64,000 nt of DNA. Origin: Parelaphostrongylus tenuis (Eukaryota > Nematoda > Chromadorea > Rhabditida > Metastrongylidae). This document shows positions 53,460 to 64,000 of this stretch, piece by piece. The position numbers and the translations under genes were made by a program. Position 1 is the first letter of the stretch; each line of letters begins with the position of its first letter. Location of the stretch: positions 372,001-436,000 of the forward strand of contig JAHQIW010004752.1 of the NCBI GenBank assembly GCA_019055375.1, read 5' to 3'. Under the pieces are notes generated by a model. It saw only the letters and a list, made by a program, of their open reading frames with translations, ran no database searches and was not told the origin of the DNA.

Positions 53460-54840
53460 TTGAAAAACGAGGTTTTAAAGACAATCTACTGGAGGACAAT
53501 CATTGTGTACTCGTTTCAGGGATACCACTGACCTATTGAGGACCTTCTTGAAGGTTACAACGCTACTTGGCCCAAGAATTATCCATCGTATCTTCAACAC
53601 TAAAAAGATGTTATCACGTTCGCATAGGTGCCATTCAAGATTATCCTTTTTAATTCTAATTCGATTTCATGATTGTTACATATGACTGTATAATTCGCAA
53701 TTAACTATGGATTTCCACAACTGTCATCAATTTATTTGACACTTAAACCTAATTGTAATCATCATTTTCCTCATTAAGTTTCATTATTGATAAGCATTTT
53801 ACCAACGACTGCCATTTTCACATATATGATAAGCTTCGTTTACTCTCATACTTGACATTGATTGAGTTGCGAAAAACGTTATCTGTTGCTGTAAGTATCT
53901 TTCAAGCAAAATATAGCAGTGACTTTCTGTGACAAATTTGATAGAAATAACGATAGACAAGGGCATGTTAGTACAATGGTAAAAAATGCTACGTAATGCA
54001 CACGTGATCACTGGTTCAACCCGCGTTAAGAGCAAACAAAGCCAGCTATTTTTAAGAGATCAGCAGATTGGTGAAAAATATGACAGGAAGGTTAAAAGTA
54101 CATGCTTGATAAATGAGTGGTTCAAAACGAGTCATTCTTAAGACGAAATAAGCTTTAAATCATCTTTGTGTCCAATGGAGTGGAATGCATGGCGTCGTGA
54201 AAGAGGGACTGAACGGCGACAAATGCTCTATGCTCTGCCCCTTCTTAATTACAAGCATGCGAAGTAGTCGGAATTTATCTGTTGCAAAATCAAACTCTCA
54301 TTTGCTTTTCACATTTACGGGAAGGAATTGTTTACATGCATTCATTTTCTATGAAATATAAGGCAAGTTGATTCTACCATATACAAGAGTTACTGAGAAG
54401 AGAGTGATTAGTTTCAAAAATGCAAAACAAACATGGGACGCATTTCAAAATATGTTTGAAGTAATAACGACGAGTTTTGAAAACCAATTTGACTCAGCAT
54501 TCGACCTGAAACAAAAGCTTATGTGATAAATTTAAAGTTTCGTATACGAGGGACTGAATAACAAAAGTGATAGGAAGTAGTTTTTCCTTTAGGTTATGGG
54601 TTGGGGTTTTCGCTGTCATCAACTACATGGATGGATTGTTACATAGATGGGTTCATACAAGTGGTCGATTTTACCACGGTTACGACAGTGTTTGAAATGT
54701 ACTAAAATAAGTCGTCTTGTGAAGAATCGTTCACTCCCAAACTATGGGTATCTCGCCAGCAACAGCTCGTCGATCATTACACTTCAGCATAATCATAATC
54801 TTCTGCATCATTTTTTGATTGTTACCTTAAAGAAGCTAAC
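53460..54840. other. Intergenic; one tRNA-like remnant
   Basis: At about 53,963-54,033 the + strand reads GCATGTTAGTACAATGGTAA and later GGTTCAACCCGCGTTAAG, a tRNA-like A and B box pair without good stems. Nothing else recognisable. Confidence 0.4.
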
Positions 54841-54844
54841 ATAG

Positions 54845-55127
54845 GAGAGCATATGGCCAGTGGTTAATGGTGCTCAACGTCGCACACAAGTTCGATGGTT
54901 CGATCTCCACTCATGGCTCACCAAATCATCTGTCCCTCCGGGGTCGGAGAATCGATACCATGCTTCATTGGGACCATAAGCAGCACCGACTCGATACGGC
55001 GGTAGGTTACCGCAAGCCACTTCAAAGGCCAGGTATGCATTGAATCACCTCAGACAAAGGTAAAACCTAAAGGTGAGTTTATGGCGCATCCCTCAGAGAC
55101 TGATTGATGCCGAGAGCTTTATTTTTT
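54845..55127 (+). repeat. SINE family C, near full length
   Basis: The head has A-box TATGGCCAGTGGTTAATGG and B-box GATGGTTCGATCTCCACTC. The body contains GCCACTTCAAAGGCCAGGTA and ends GATTGATGCCGAGAGCT. It is the clearest reading of the tRNA-like head in this family. Confidence 0.78.
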
Positions 55128-55389
55128 CATCTTTTTGATAGCTAATACCTTGGTCACACATGACCTCTATAGAGATGATACGCATTTTGGATATTTTGCT
55201 CAGTGTATACCAAATCTAAGGCACTCTTCAATTGATTTCAAGCTACACATTACGAATTATATTTTTCATTCTTAGTCAATAAAATACAGTTCACGATAGG
55301 ACACTAAAACACTAATCTTGGAAAAAAAAATATCTCTCCTATAGTGGTTACTATCACCACATAAAACACATTGCGGTGCACATTTAATC

Positions 55390-55560
55390 GTGTAGAGATG
55401 TGATCAATGTTCTACGACGTTCATGAAGAAGACAAATTTTCAATCAAGTGATGAATGCGAGAAGACGAACTGATTGCTAGAAGTACTGGGACCCGCAGAA
55501 AAATTGTGATGCCAGTCAGGTATAGTGATAAAGCGATAGGGCGAACATCGTATCACTGCT
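55390..55560 (+). repeat. SINE family D, 3' part
   Basis: It contains GTTCTACGACGTTCATGAAG, GCTAGAAGTACTGGGACC and CGCAGAAAAATTGTGA, aligned with the 3' half of the 20.5 and 52.2 kb copies. Confidence 0.5.
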
Positions 55561-56171
55561 ACAAAAACAGTGATATAAGGAATTCTTCTAGATAATATAT
55601 GTTTTCTCAATAATTTGCCATTCGATTACATTTTAAAAGCTTTGTCATCAAAAAGAGCTAAATAAACTCTGTGGAAAAACTTGATCAAGTCGAGTTACCA
55701 ATTATTTACAAGCATTCCAGAGGACTGTGCTCTAAAATTAGCCATCAGAAAATTGTGGTTTTTTTTTTGAACAAGACTTTATCGTCAGTCTATGTTGAAG
55801 GACACTCCCTAATGAAGACCATATTCACTGTGGATCACACCATCACGAATCTGTTAATGGAATCAAACTCTCAGCATTATGCTGTTACCACTTATCGATT
55901 TCTGAGGTATTGGTTGTCATTAGTTCATTACAATTCTATCGAACTGTGGGAGCCTAAGACCAAGCCTTAGTATCTTCCTAATTTTGGTATAAGTACAGCC
56001 ATATGGAATGCATCCGAGCACAGGTGCAATTCCATCTACTATCGAACGCAATAATAAGACGTTCTGACCGGTGTTCTTTCAACAGCACTCTTTGTAAAAC
56101 TTAACGATGAGCTTCTTTGACTTATATTTTGATTAGGATAACAACTGGACTAGAATATGCCGGCGGAGCAC

Positions 56172-56645
56172 GTGATATTAGGTTGGAAAGAAAGTTCTGG
56201 GGCACTTATGAAAAATTGAAAATTCATGCATAGATTTCACACGGAAACCATAATAACTATTCTTTAAAATGAAGGTCATCGTTATCTACGATATTCTATC
56301 ATCGGTCCTCCAAATTTCTGATCTGGTCTAGGTACCATTCCTTCGACTTCGCATCAAAAACGCTTGACATGCTTCAAACGATTCAAATTGGCATCCTTCA
56401 ATAAGTGTTGCATTGACTGTAAAAGGACAAAGCCGGACGAAGCGCCACCTGGGCCGTAGGCGGGATGCGGCAGAATCTCAATTCCGTCTAATTCATCAAA
56501 ATTTTCTTTGGTCTTTTCGGCAGTATGCAGTCTGGCATTGTCTTGCTGCATTAGAACGCGCTTTCAGTCCATCAGAGCCGGGAACTTCTCCTTAAGCTTG
56601 TCACAGACTCGGTCTAACTTGTAACAAAGTGAAAATATAGACGAA
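56172..56645 (-). pseudogene. Decayed mariner transposase, C-terminal part
   Basis: Minus strand: DRVCDKLKEKFPALMD, an in-frame stop, then MQQDNARLHTAEKTKE, LPHPAYGPGGASSG, and after a frame continuation HVKRFFDAKSKEWYLDQI. The QDNAR-H block carries the second catalytic Asp of the DD34D triad. The following block, normally Y-S-P-D-L-A-P-S-D, has lost the third Asp. The terminal repeat at 56,175 (TTAGGTTGGAAAGAAAGTTC) is of the mariner type. Non-functional. Confidence 0.82.
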
Positions 56646-56859
56646 TGATGTCTAGACTTTTAGCAGCAACATCCCCCGTTTCAGTGGCTGTTAACAATCA
56701 TTTGTCAGTGGGATAGATCTAAAGGGCACAAAGCGGCGAAAACCCTAGTAAGGATGAACTTGCGATAGAAATCATAATTCTTATGCCTTATGACTTTATA
56801 TGATGCCTAATTTTTATCTTAACAGTAAGATATGGTGGTTCCATTTACCGCAACCTCTT

Positions 56860-57010
56860 GTTGCAATGGATTGGTGCAAACGCTTAGCATACGCTCTCGG
56901 AAAGAGTGAAACGGGGTTTAAATCCCGTCTGACGCAAACTTTTTGCACAACACTCCACATTATTGGTATATTACAAGACCATTCCACCGCAAGAGGCGGT
57001 CGAATGAATG
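56860..57010 (+). repeat. tRNA-like element, family A
   Basis: It contains GTGAAACGGGGTTTAAATCC, CGTCTGACGCAAACTTTTTG and CACTCCACATTATTGGTATA. It ends in the CCACCGCAAGAGGCGGTC palindrome shared with 26,369 and 63,632. Its left terminal repeat is degraded. Confidence 0.6.
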
Positions 57011-57880
57011 AATTTTGAATGATTAAAAATTAGATTGTCAATAAAGTCAAGCATTTTGATTTCAACATCTGATGTTATCCTTCACGTAAAAGATTTCCTC
57101 TTTTGCTCGCATTGTGTTCAGAAGAAGGCAATGCTTGATGATACACATATAAACTACAAAAGCTTGCGTTTAGGATTACATTCAGGCTTTTTTCTTGAGT
57201 CTCAAGGTCGAGAATGATTTTCACAAAGCCAGCAGCAATTGAATCAATCATTTTGATCTGCAATGCTCAATCTTTATCTAGTGTCTAGTCTCTTTCCACG
57301 CCACGGTACGAAGTGGCATACTATCACACGAATGCTGAGATACGAAAACTAACCTCGGAACTTCTGGTGACTTTGGACCATTGATTACCAAATCATTGAG
57401 CTTACATGCTATATAGTGCACCATCGAAGTCATTGTTCCGATTTTCTTTCACCGATGGTTCAGCTCTGGAAACAAAAATCATGAGTTCGAAGCCACTTCA
57501 TAATGCGTATCTTGCTCTCATCATAGCATTCTAGCGGTTGTAAAACAGTCACAATTCCGACAATCATAACATATGTATTACGATTCAATTTCCATTGTCC
57601 AGTTCTTAGTTGGCGCCGTTTAACTATCACCTACCTCGGTCGCTAGAGCATTTCTCTAGCAAGAAGATGTTCTAAGACACCAATCACTTGCGTTAAGGTC
57701 TAATAATTTTCTTTGAATCCAAGGATGACGAGCATTATGAGCGCGTCGTTGCCTGAGTTCTGGCAAAAATATGTTCAGGCTGATGGCGCATATTTTGGAT
57801 AGCGTTGTTGAGCAATTTTAATTACTTCTGGTTAATAAATTTGGTGTTTATTGCTTCAGTGCCAAAACTTATGAGAAAAC
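57011..57880. other. Intergenic or 3' flank, nothing clear
   Basis: AT-rich sequence without recognisable repeats or exons. Confidence 0.4.
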
Positions 57881-59115
57881 CTAGCAAATTAGATTCGTTT
57901 GCTCACATTTATCCTCCACATAGGTTTTCGAATATTTAGCGTATTCCCTCAGCTGTTTAAGAACTTCCTTCTCTTTATGAATAATACCGGTGCTAGTCGA
58001 GACTAGTTTCCATGCATTCCTGGAAGTAACCGAGCTAAGGAATTCGCTAAGACGTTCGTTGACTGATTGAAGGAAAATGTTGAATTTGGGGATCGAAGCG
58101 GCGCCTAGCTCATCATCTGGTCATTTGATACAGCTCATTAGTAATCATACTAATTACTCAGGCCAGCAGCACGATATCTACGTACATACAAAACTGCTCA
58201 GAAGAAATAATACGCACAAGAAATTGAATTCAAAAAAACATTATCAAAATACTGTTACCAATATCCTAGCTACTAAAGTACTGCTAATAAACTGTGCCAT
58301 TATCAACTATAATAACTATTAAAACTACATCAAAATGCTATCCGTGCTATGAGATTTTAGCTTATTAATATTTCAAAACTAATTATTGGAATAATACTAA
58401 GCCATTGGATTTCCAGACTATGACAAATTACTCACAAAACAAGATTTCTCTAGGTCTTCGAACACGGCATAATTCACAAGTTTAACTTTTCACTTGCTGC
58501 TTAGCCTAGTCCCTTGACGGCGGGATACTGTTTGAAACATGCTGAGTACGAGAGCAAAACTCGTGACCTATAGTGATGTCGAACTCTTTATTTCGTTTCT
58601 GTGGGCTCACATTACCTACGACACCATCGAAGTCCTTCCGTTGGCTTTTTCTCAGGCATCTTTGAACGCATTGAGTAGGATTGGAACATGCCACTAAACC
58701 CAGCTGCTCTAAACGATGTCAGCAATCGGCAATGCCGAGTGATTGGTAATGCGAAGCATTGGGAAAAATGCTGGTTCGATTTCCCTTCGCGACGATCCAC
58801 AGTTGGTTCTCCTGATCTGATGTAATTGAATGCTTTCTACTAGTATTGTAGGGTCTTCTAGAGACCTAATTACTCTGAGAGGATAAAACGCTTGGTTGCC
58901 TTACACCTCACTAGTTTTTGATATGAAACGTAATTCTTTTGGGTACCAACAGAACCAACACGCGGGCTCCACGAACTTATTGCATCCACTTCTTTATGAG
59001 TTTTCTCTGAAAAGTCGCACACTGTAGAAATTGTGTTATCGAATTCGACTCTGGCTACACCGTCATAAGAAACTTCAAGAAAATGTGGATCCAAAAACAG
59101 TGATTTATAAGACAA
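57881..59115 (-). CDS. Putative minus-strand gene, unknown function
   Basis: Minus-strand exons in order: 59115-58907 (acceptor GCACAG, donor AG|GTGTAAG), 58708-58616 (acceptor TCGTTTAG, donor AG|GTAATG; phases agree), 58485-58436 (donor TTT|GTGAGT, acceptor poor) and a terminal exon about 58110-57881 ending in TAG. Stretches with natural composition include SLFLDPHFLEVSYDGVARVE, MRSKMPEKKPTEGLRWC, NYAVFEDLEKSC and EKEVLKQLREYAKYSKTY. The junctions into the last two exons do not match in phase, so at least one exon or border is wrong. Family not recognised; the 5' end is not defined. Confidence 0.42.
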
Positions 59116-59194
59116 CTGTGCTTTTTTTGCTATAACAACTGCTTCTATAAAGAAACCTTCAAATGAACTGAGTAATGCCTATAGGTCCACGTTG

Positions 59195-59300
59195 AAGTGG
59201 CGTGGGAAAAGATCGAACCAGCAACCTTCTTCGCGATGGTCGGCATCACTGACTGTCCGTTACTATGAACCTGCCCACCGCGCGCGGCCGCCGGGCTGGC
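59195..59300 (-). repeat. tRNA-like remnant
   Basis: Minus strand: GTGGGCAGGTTCATAGTAAC as a weak A-box region and GTTGCTGGTTCGATCTTTTC as a B-box region, in a locally GC-rich stretch. Possibly another SINE head. Confidence 0.3.
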
Positions 59301-59909
59301 CGCCTGTCCCACTCGTACCCAACGGGTTTACCCTAATCGGTGAGGTTGTTAGCATTCACTCGCACTACTTAGATAATATGCAATTCAAGACTTCACAGTT
59401 TGTAGTAGATATGAGCAAATTAATGAAGAAGATATTTATTGCGATCCTCTACTCCAACAGCATCTCTTGATCGTCTAGTTTATGATTTGAATGAATTAAA
59501 ATTTATTAGCACGGGTTTCCAGAAGATTAATGTGCTTACAAGTCGAATGATTTTCGAGGTTCTAAGACTGAATTAATTGTATAGCGACTCGTCAGCTCTG
59601 ACACCAACGGACCATCGCGTCGTTGGTCACCTCTTGAGAAATGATATTAATTTAGTAAGTAGTGACTACTTTGAGCGCAAGCAATCAATTTTCTGAGATC
59701 TTTACGTTGAACTTTAGATTATAAATTTAGCATAGTGCTCAAAAAACGTCCAATGAGCTTGAAAAAATCATCGCAAAGCAGACAAAGCGTCGCGCGCGTG
59801 TCCAAACCACACACGCCGTCCCCAAAGGGCAGCGACGTTGCTCTACGCGACGCTCGAAAACAACGCGCGCACACGGAACGCACAGCTCTCCCGCCTCCTA
59901 CGTGTATCA

Positions 59910-62215
59910 GGAACATTAGGCGTCTGTTGTGTGACAATGCGCTGTCGACAAATTGCGGACCGTTCGATGACCGTTTCCTTTGACGCGCGTAAAAATCGAA
60001 AATCTCTCGTTTCCTGTCGATTCTTCCAGATGGGCCTTTTCTGTTTCCTTGAGGTCATCAGTCTGTCTTGGCATTCGATTCCATAACCTCCCGAAGGTCC
60101 CTCCTTTTCCCGTGGTCTTTCGCTAACATCGAATTTCACAGATTTCGGAAATTTTCCAGGAAAAAGTGGAAAATTTCCGGTCTATTCGGTCCTGGTTTTT
60201 CATAGCAATTGGTTTTACAACTCCTCGGAGATCGCTGTAGACAGGTGCCCTTCTCCCTTTTCCTTTTCCACGTCCTGGCAAATTTCTAGAAAGGGGGAGG
60301 GGGACTTTCTGTACTGGGAAACATTGGACGTCTGTTGCTTTGTCAAATATTTGTGGATCGATGTCCGATTCTTTCATTTAATAAAGTAAATATATTGGAA
60401 ATGTCTCATTCCCTTCCTAAAAGAGCTGAAGACTCACCATTTCCGGCGGTCCCCCCCCCCTTTCCCGGGTCCAATCCATCTCTTATGGATTTGATTTCGT
60501 AACACCCAGAGGATCCCTCCGTTTCCCGTCGTCCTCTACATGGTCAGTCTTCCGCTAACATCGGGTTTCACAGGTTTTTGGAGATTTCCCGTAAAAAGGG
60601 GAAAATTTCTGGTCTATTCGGTCCCGGTTTTTCATAGCAATTGGTTTTACAACTCCTCGGAGATCGCTGTAGACAGGTGCCCTTCTCCCTTTTCCTTTTC
60701 GACGTCCTAACAAATTTCTAGAAGGGAGGAGGAGGAGGGGGGGGTGGGGGGGTTGAGGGCTTTCTGCTCTGGGAGATGGATCGATATGCGTTTCTTTTAT
60801 TTAATAAAGTAAACACATTGGAAATGTCTCATCCCCATCCTATGAGAGCTGTGACTCACCATTTTCGATGGTCCCCCCACTGATCCAATCCATCTCTTAT
60901 AGGATTTGATTTCGTAACACGCAGAGATCCCCTTATTTCACGTCGGCCCTTACGCGATCCGTCTTTCCCTAGCATCGCATTTCCTGGCTTCTTGGAACAT
61001 TCCACTGGAAAAATGGAAAATCTTCGTCTATTCTGTCTTATTTTTTTCAGAAGAAACTGATTTTACCAACCCACCGAAGATTGCTATAGACAAGGGGTCC
61101 GTGCCTTACATTGGGAAAAACATTAGGCGACCGTTGCTTTGTCAATTATTTCCGGATCGATGGTCCGTCTTCTTCTATCTAATATATATAAATACATTAT
61201 GAATGTCTTATCTCCTGCCTGTGGGACCTAAAGAGTCCTCGTTTTCGTCGATCCCCACCGATCCAATCGATCTTTCATGGAGTGTTTGATTTCGTAACAC
61301 CCAGAAAATTCCTCCATTGGCTTTCCACGATCTGTCGCCGACATTCGATTTTCATCAGTTTTCAGAAATCCTTCTGAAAAGTGGGAGAATCCTGGGCCTA
61401 TTCGGGTCCCGGTTTTTTCATAAAAATTCCTTTTACAACTCCCTGAAAGTTGCTATAGACAGGGGTCCCACTTTGGAGAAACAGTAGGCGTCCGTTGGTC
61501 TGTCAATTACTTACGGATCGATGGCCGTCTTTTTTACTCAATAAAAAGAATTGTTACTTATATAACTAAGAGAATTGAGTGGTGGGCAAAAACACGGCCT
61601 CAAGGGGAAATCGAACCCGCGTTTCATCCTATCCGGGGACGCGTGCTCTACTATTACACCACCGAGGCAAATGGGCTGATAGCTAACATAGAGATGTTAA
61701 AGAATGAGTGCTCGAGCAAATGTGCCTCGCTGGTGTTGTGGTAGAGCACGTGTCCCCGAATAGGATGAAACGCGGGTTCGATTCCCTATTGAGGTCCTGT
61801 TTTTGCCCACCCACTCAATTCTCTTAGTTATATAAGTAACATCATAACACTGCGAAAAAAAAGCAGTAGAATTACTATAATTTCGAAAAATTAAGTTATA
61901 AATAAGTTAAAAATTGTATAAAAGATGTAGTAATATAGGAAATATAAATAATGAGAATAAATAAAAATATGGTATGTAAAGGATACAAAACATACTCAGT
62001 GAATACATTGTGAATGTCCTATCTCCTTCCTGTGAGACCCGAGAACCCCTCAATTTCGATGGTCCCCACCGATCCTATCGATCTTTCGAGGGAGTAGATT
62101 TCGTAATTCCCAGAAGATCCCTCCCTCCTCGCATTGCCCGTTGCGCGGTCGTACTTTGGCCAGCGTTTGATCTCATGACTTTTTGTCGAGAATCTTCCTT
62201 TTTTCCTTGGCCTGC
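59910..62215. repeat. Satellite-like tandem array, unit roughly 380-430 bp
   Basis: Recurrent landmarks: GTAACACCCAGAGGATCCCT at 60,499, with variants at about 60,070, 60,915, 61,295 and 62,100; CATAGCAATTGGTTTTACAA at 60,205 and 60,635; TAGACAGGTGCCCTTCTCCC at 60,239 and 60,669; and TTTAATAAAGTAAA. There are four to five units with decreasing identity to the right and GC-rich purine runs of variable length. The last unit is split by the fold-back element at 61,553-61,840. Confidence 0.8.
61553..61840. mobile_element. Fold-back element carrying two opposed tRNA-like cores (family B)
   Basis: Inverted arms of about 120 bp run from GTTACTTATATAACTAAGAG inward and mirror at ATTCTCTTAGTTATATAAGT. 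Each arm has a 72-nt tRNA-like core: 61597-61668 on the minus strand and 61724-61795 on the plus strand. Both start GCCTCG and carry GTAGAGCACG, CCCCGRATAGGATGAAACG and GGGTTCGATTCC. Confidence 0.8.
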
Positions 62216-62493
62216 TTGATTGTTGGTCTTTTGTATCGATTTATTTCATCGCTTATAATCGTTTTTGAATATTCTGAATTTGCAATCAGCCTAGGAGATT
62301 GACCCACTTCTCGATCACCGACTGACCAATCGACCGACCGACCGACTGAGCTATGGCTTCAATGAATGTGAGAATAATTTGTTTGTTTTCGGACGATTCA
62401 AGTGATAATCGGGTGATATTCATATCGCCTTATCATCGATAACATGGCGAAAAAAAGGTATGTTGTTAGTGGTGGTGATTCGAGTATTTCAGC

Positions 62494-62938
62494 ATGAGTG
62501 AAGGAGCCGTGCGGGAAGTCGATGGTGGTGGTCAGCAGACGACAATAGTTGTTGGTTCATCCCTTTCTCATTCTTCTACGCTCTTCTCATCTCTGATTGA
62601 TCTACGTCCTATTAATCACATTTACATAGGAGAAGACCACATGGTACCCTGATTTCAGCCTCAAATGACGTCTGTTTGATCTACGTACAAAGAGAACTAT
62701 TGCTTCGTTCTTTAGGCACGACGACACCCGTCACGTGAAGCTGTGGCTCAGTCTTCATCAACAGCTGCTCCTGCTCTTCCACCCCATCTACAGTCGATCG
62801 ATATGCTGGTCACGTTATCGATTGCCTCATTGATCGAGAATAACTTCCCGTCAATCGATCACGCACTCAAACCTTCCCTACTTGAAATACTTAATCCGAC
62901 TGAGCAGTTTTTTCCATACAAGTCAACAGTCCGCTATG
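62494..62938 (+). CDS. First two exons of a gene running off the window, unknown function
   Basis: Exon 62494-62643 starts at ATG one base after TATTTCAG, consistent with a spliced-leader acceptor, and ends in phase 0 at ATG|GTACCC. Exon 62716-62938 starts after CTTTAG and ends in phase 1 at ATG|GTAAGT. The first exon encodes MSEGAVREVDGGGQQTTIVV, a Ser-rich stretch and LIDLRPINHIYIGEDHM. The second has a Ser/Ala/Pro-rich linker, then the helical MLVTLSIASLIENNFPSIDH and LLEILNPTEQFFPY. No signal peptide or membrane segment is visible, so an intracellular protein is likely. The family is not recognised, and no third exon is clear before the window ends. Confidence 0.65.
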
Positions 62939-63109
62939 GTAAGTAGCATTTTAAACATTTCTCTTATCAGGCAAAAAGATTTTCAGCTGCAGTTTAACCC
63001 TTTCGGGACGGCAGTTGAAGTCGATGTGGTCTCGATTTCCGTCATTTATGAGGATTTTCTTCTCTATTTCTCTGGAAATTCTTAGGTTTCCCTTGCTATC
63101 TCCGTAGTC

Positions 63110-63310
63110 AACGATTCACTCTACACGCTCATGTGCTTTATGTGCATATTTAGTCTTTATGTGCGAAGAAAACTTCGAATGCGAAATGTATTCTTCTAAT
63201 TCGTTGCTACAGCGCATTGAGCAGGTTTTTCTATTAAGCAGACTCAATTTCAGAATCGCTGATTTTCAAACTATCAAATGATTACTTGAAGTCCAGTGAA
63301 AAATCTGAGT
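63110..63310 (+). repeat. Interspersed repeat, family G
   Basis: It contains ACGCTCATGTGCTTTATGTG, CGAATGCGAAATGTATTC, GTTGCTACAGCGCATTGAG and TTTCAAACTATCAAATGATT, matching 34.4 and 39.5 kb. Confidence 0.55.
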
Positions 63311-63629
63311 CCAGAGAAAAAGGCCTCTAGAAACTCTCTGCAAAGTTTGGAGGACGGGCTATCTACTCTACTCTGCGCGTGGAACATAGATTTCCTTTCG
63401 CTCTTATAGCGCTGTTCAGAGGTCTTCTTGGTGACTAAGTATCAAAATCATCGAGATCTAAGGTATCGGACGACCACTAAAAGTACAGCTAAGACCTAAA
63501 CTCAGGCGCCAGCCGACGGTGGAACGTACTGTTTCCTGCGGCTTTCACAGCGCTAAGAAGACCTTTCCAGAAGCCAAGTATCGGATTTGTTTTTTAGAGA
63601 TCAAATGAAATTCTAATCGTTTAAACCGC

Positions 63630-63840
63630 TCTAGCGGTGGTATGATGTTACACAAATGTATACCCATTGATGTAGAGTGATGTGCAAAACTTTCGCGTCA
63701 GGCGGGACTTGAACCCGCACCTCATTCTTTCCGGGAATAAGTTCTCTATCCGTTACACTACTGACGCCCATTTGCGTGTTTCTGCCAAAAAAAGACTAAA
63801 GTTTTGCACATTACTCTACATCAATGGGTATATATCTGCT
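63630..63840. mobile_element. tRNA-like inverted-repeat element, family A (best-preserved copy)
   Basis: The terminal repeats are near perfect: TATACCCATTGATGTAGAGT at 63,659 and its reverse complement ending at 63,836, continuing into TGTGCAAAACTT. A CCGCTCTAGCGGTGG palindrome precedes it. The core, about 63,697-63,769 on the minus strand, starts GCGTCAG and ends CTGACGC (7/7 acceptor pairs), with T stem GCGGG/CCCGC. Confidence 0.8.
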
Positions 63841-64000
63841 TTTTTTCGAATAGTACTAGAAGTTCTATGAAGAATCTATGTTCAGCAGAAAAGATCTCTG
63901 AAAATGTAAGAAATATGTGCGCACCGTTCCCAATACGTCAACGAGACTGTCCCGTTTTTCACACTTTGTGTAGATCATAGCAAGTCTTGAGTTACTCATT

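Noticed and set aside
59719..60139. Overlapping frames in the GC-rich stretch before the satellite
   Set aside because: Several frames on both strands are open at once, which reflects GC content; no domain or splice pattern.
61597..61795. Two functional tRNA genes
   Set aside because: The cores sit in inverted terminal repeats, have imperfect acceptor stems and belong to a dispersed repeat family.

Overview
The window is eukaryotic genomic DNA. Short exons with TTTCAG-type 3' splice sites, very short introns (57-80 nt) next to kilobase introns, initiator ATGs directly preceded by an AG acceptor (as at spliced-leader sites), and dense RTE, mariner, SINE and fold-back repeats all point to a nematode. 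The RTE reverse-transcriptase and SINE style suggest a strongylid such as a hookworm; that is inference, not a database match.

Layout. (1) 1-23,929, + strand: the 3' part of one very large gene. By matching splice phases I can chain 28 exons (about 1,300 codons, remainder zero) encoding a mosaic type I membrane protein: the end of one TIL-like Cys-rich domain, two full TIL domains, Thr/Ser linkers, four DOMON-type units, a furin-like basic site, a SEA domain with a G-SVI autocleavage motif, one transmembrane helix with a Cys-rich juxtamembrane stretch, and a cytoplasmic tail. Its introns hold an RTE retrotransposon with a perfect 14-bp target duplication, fold-back elements, tRNA-derived SINEs and a mariner-type element with a SINE nested inside.

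(2) 24-31.3 kb: gene-poor. It holds a non-autonomous LTR retrotransposon (about 26,866-29,888). Its primer-binding region is complementary to the whole of a CCA-ended tRNA-Gly and is followed by decaying tandem copies.

(3) 31.3-46 kb, + strand: a small three-exon gene, then a secreted-protein gene with a signal peptide (32,130-37,795), then a larger gene (about 38.8-45.97 kb) whose N-terminal module resembles the preceding gene, so probably a tandem paralogue with an added Cys-rich C-terminal region. I recognise no named family for these. A cleanly spliced antisense exon lies in the last intron of the larger gene.

(4) 46-59.9 kb: mostly repeats (SINEs, fold-backs, decayed mariner and RTE pieces), one isolated putative exon at 48.4 kb, and a putative minus-strand gene at 57.9-59.1 kb.

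(5) 59.9-62.2 kb: a satellite-like array of roughly 400-bp units, interrupted by a fold-back element carrying two tRNA-like sequences head to head. (6) 62,494-end: the first two exons of a further + strand gene running off the window.

The most interesting signals are the domain mosaic with two candidate processing sites, the full-length tRNA-Gly complement plus derived array in the LTR element, and the families of inverted-repeat elements with tRNA-like cores whose acceptor and T stems still pair.
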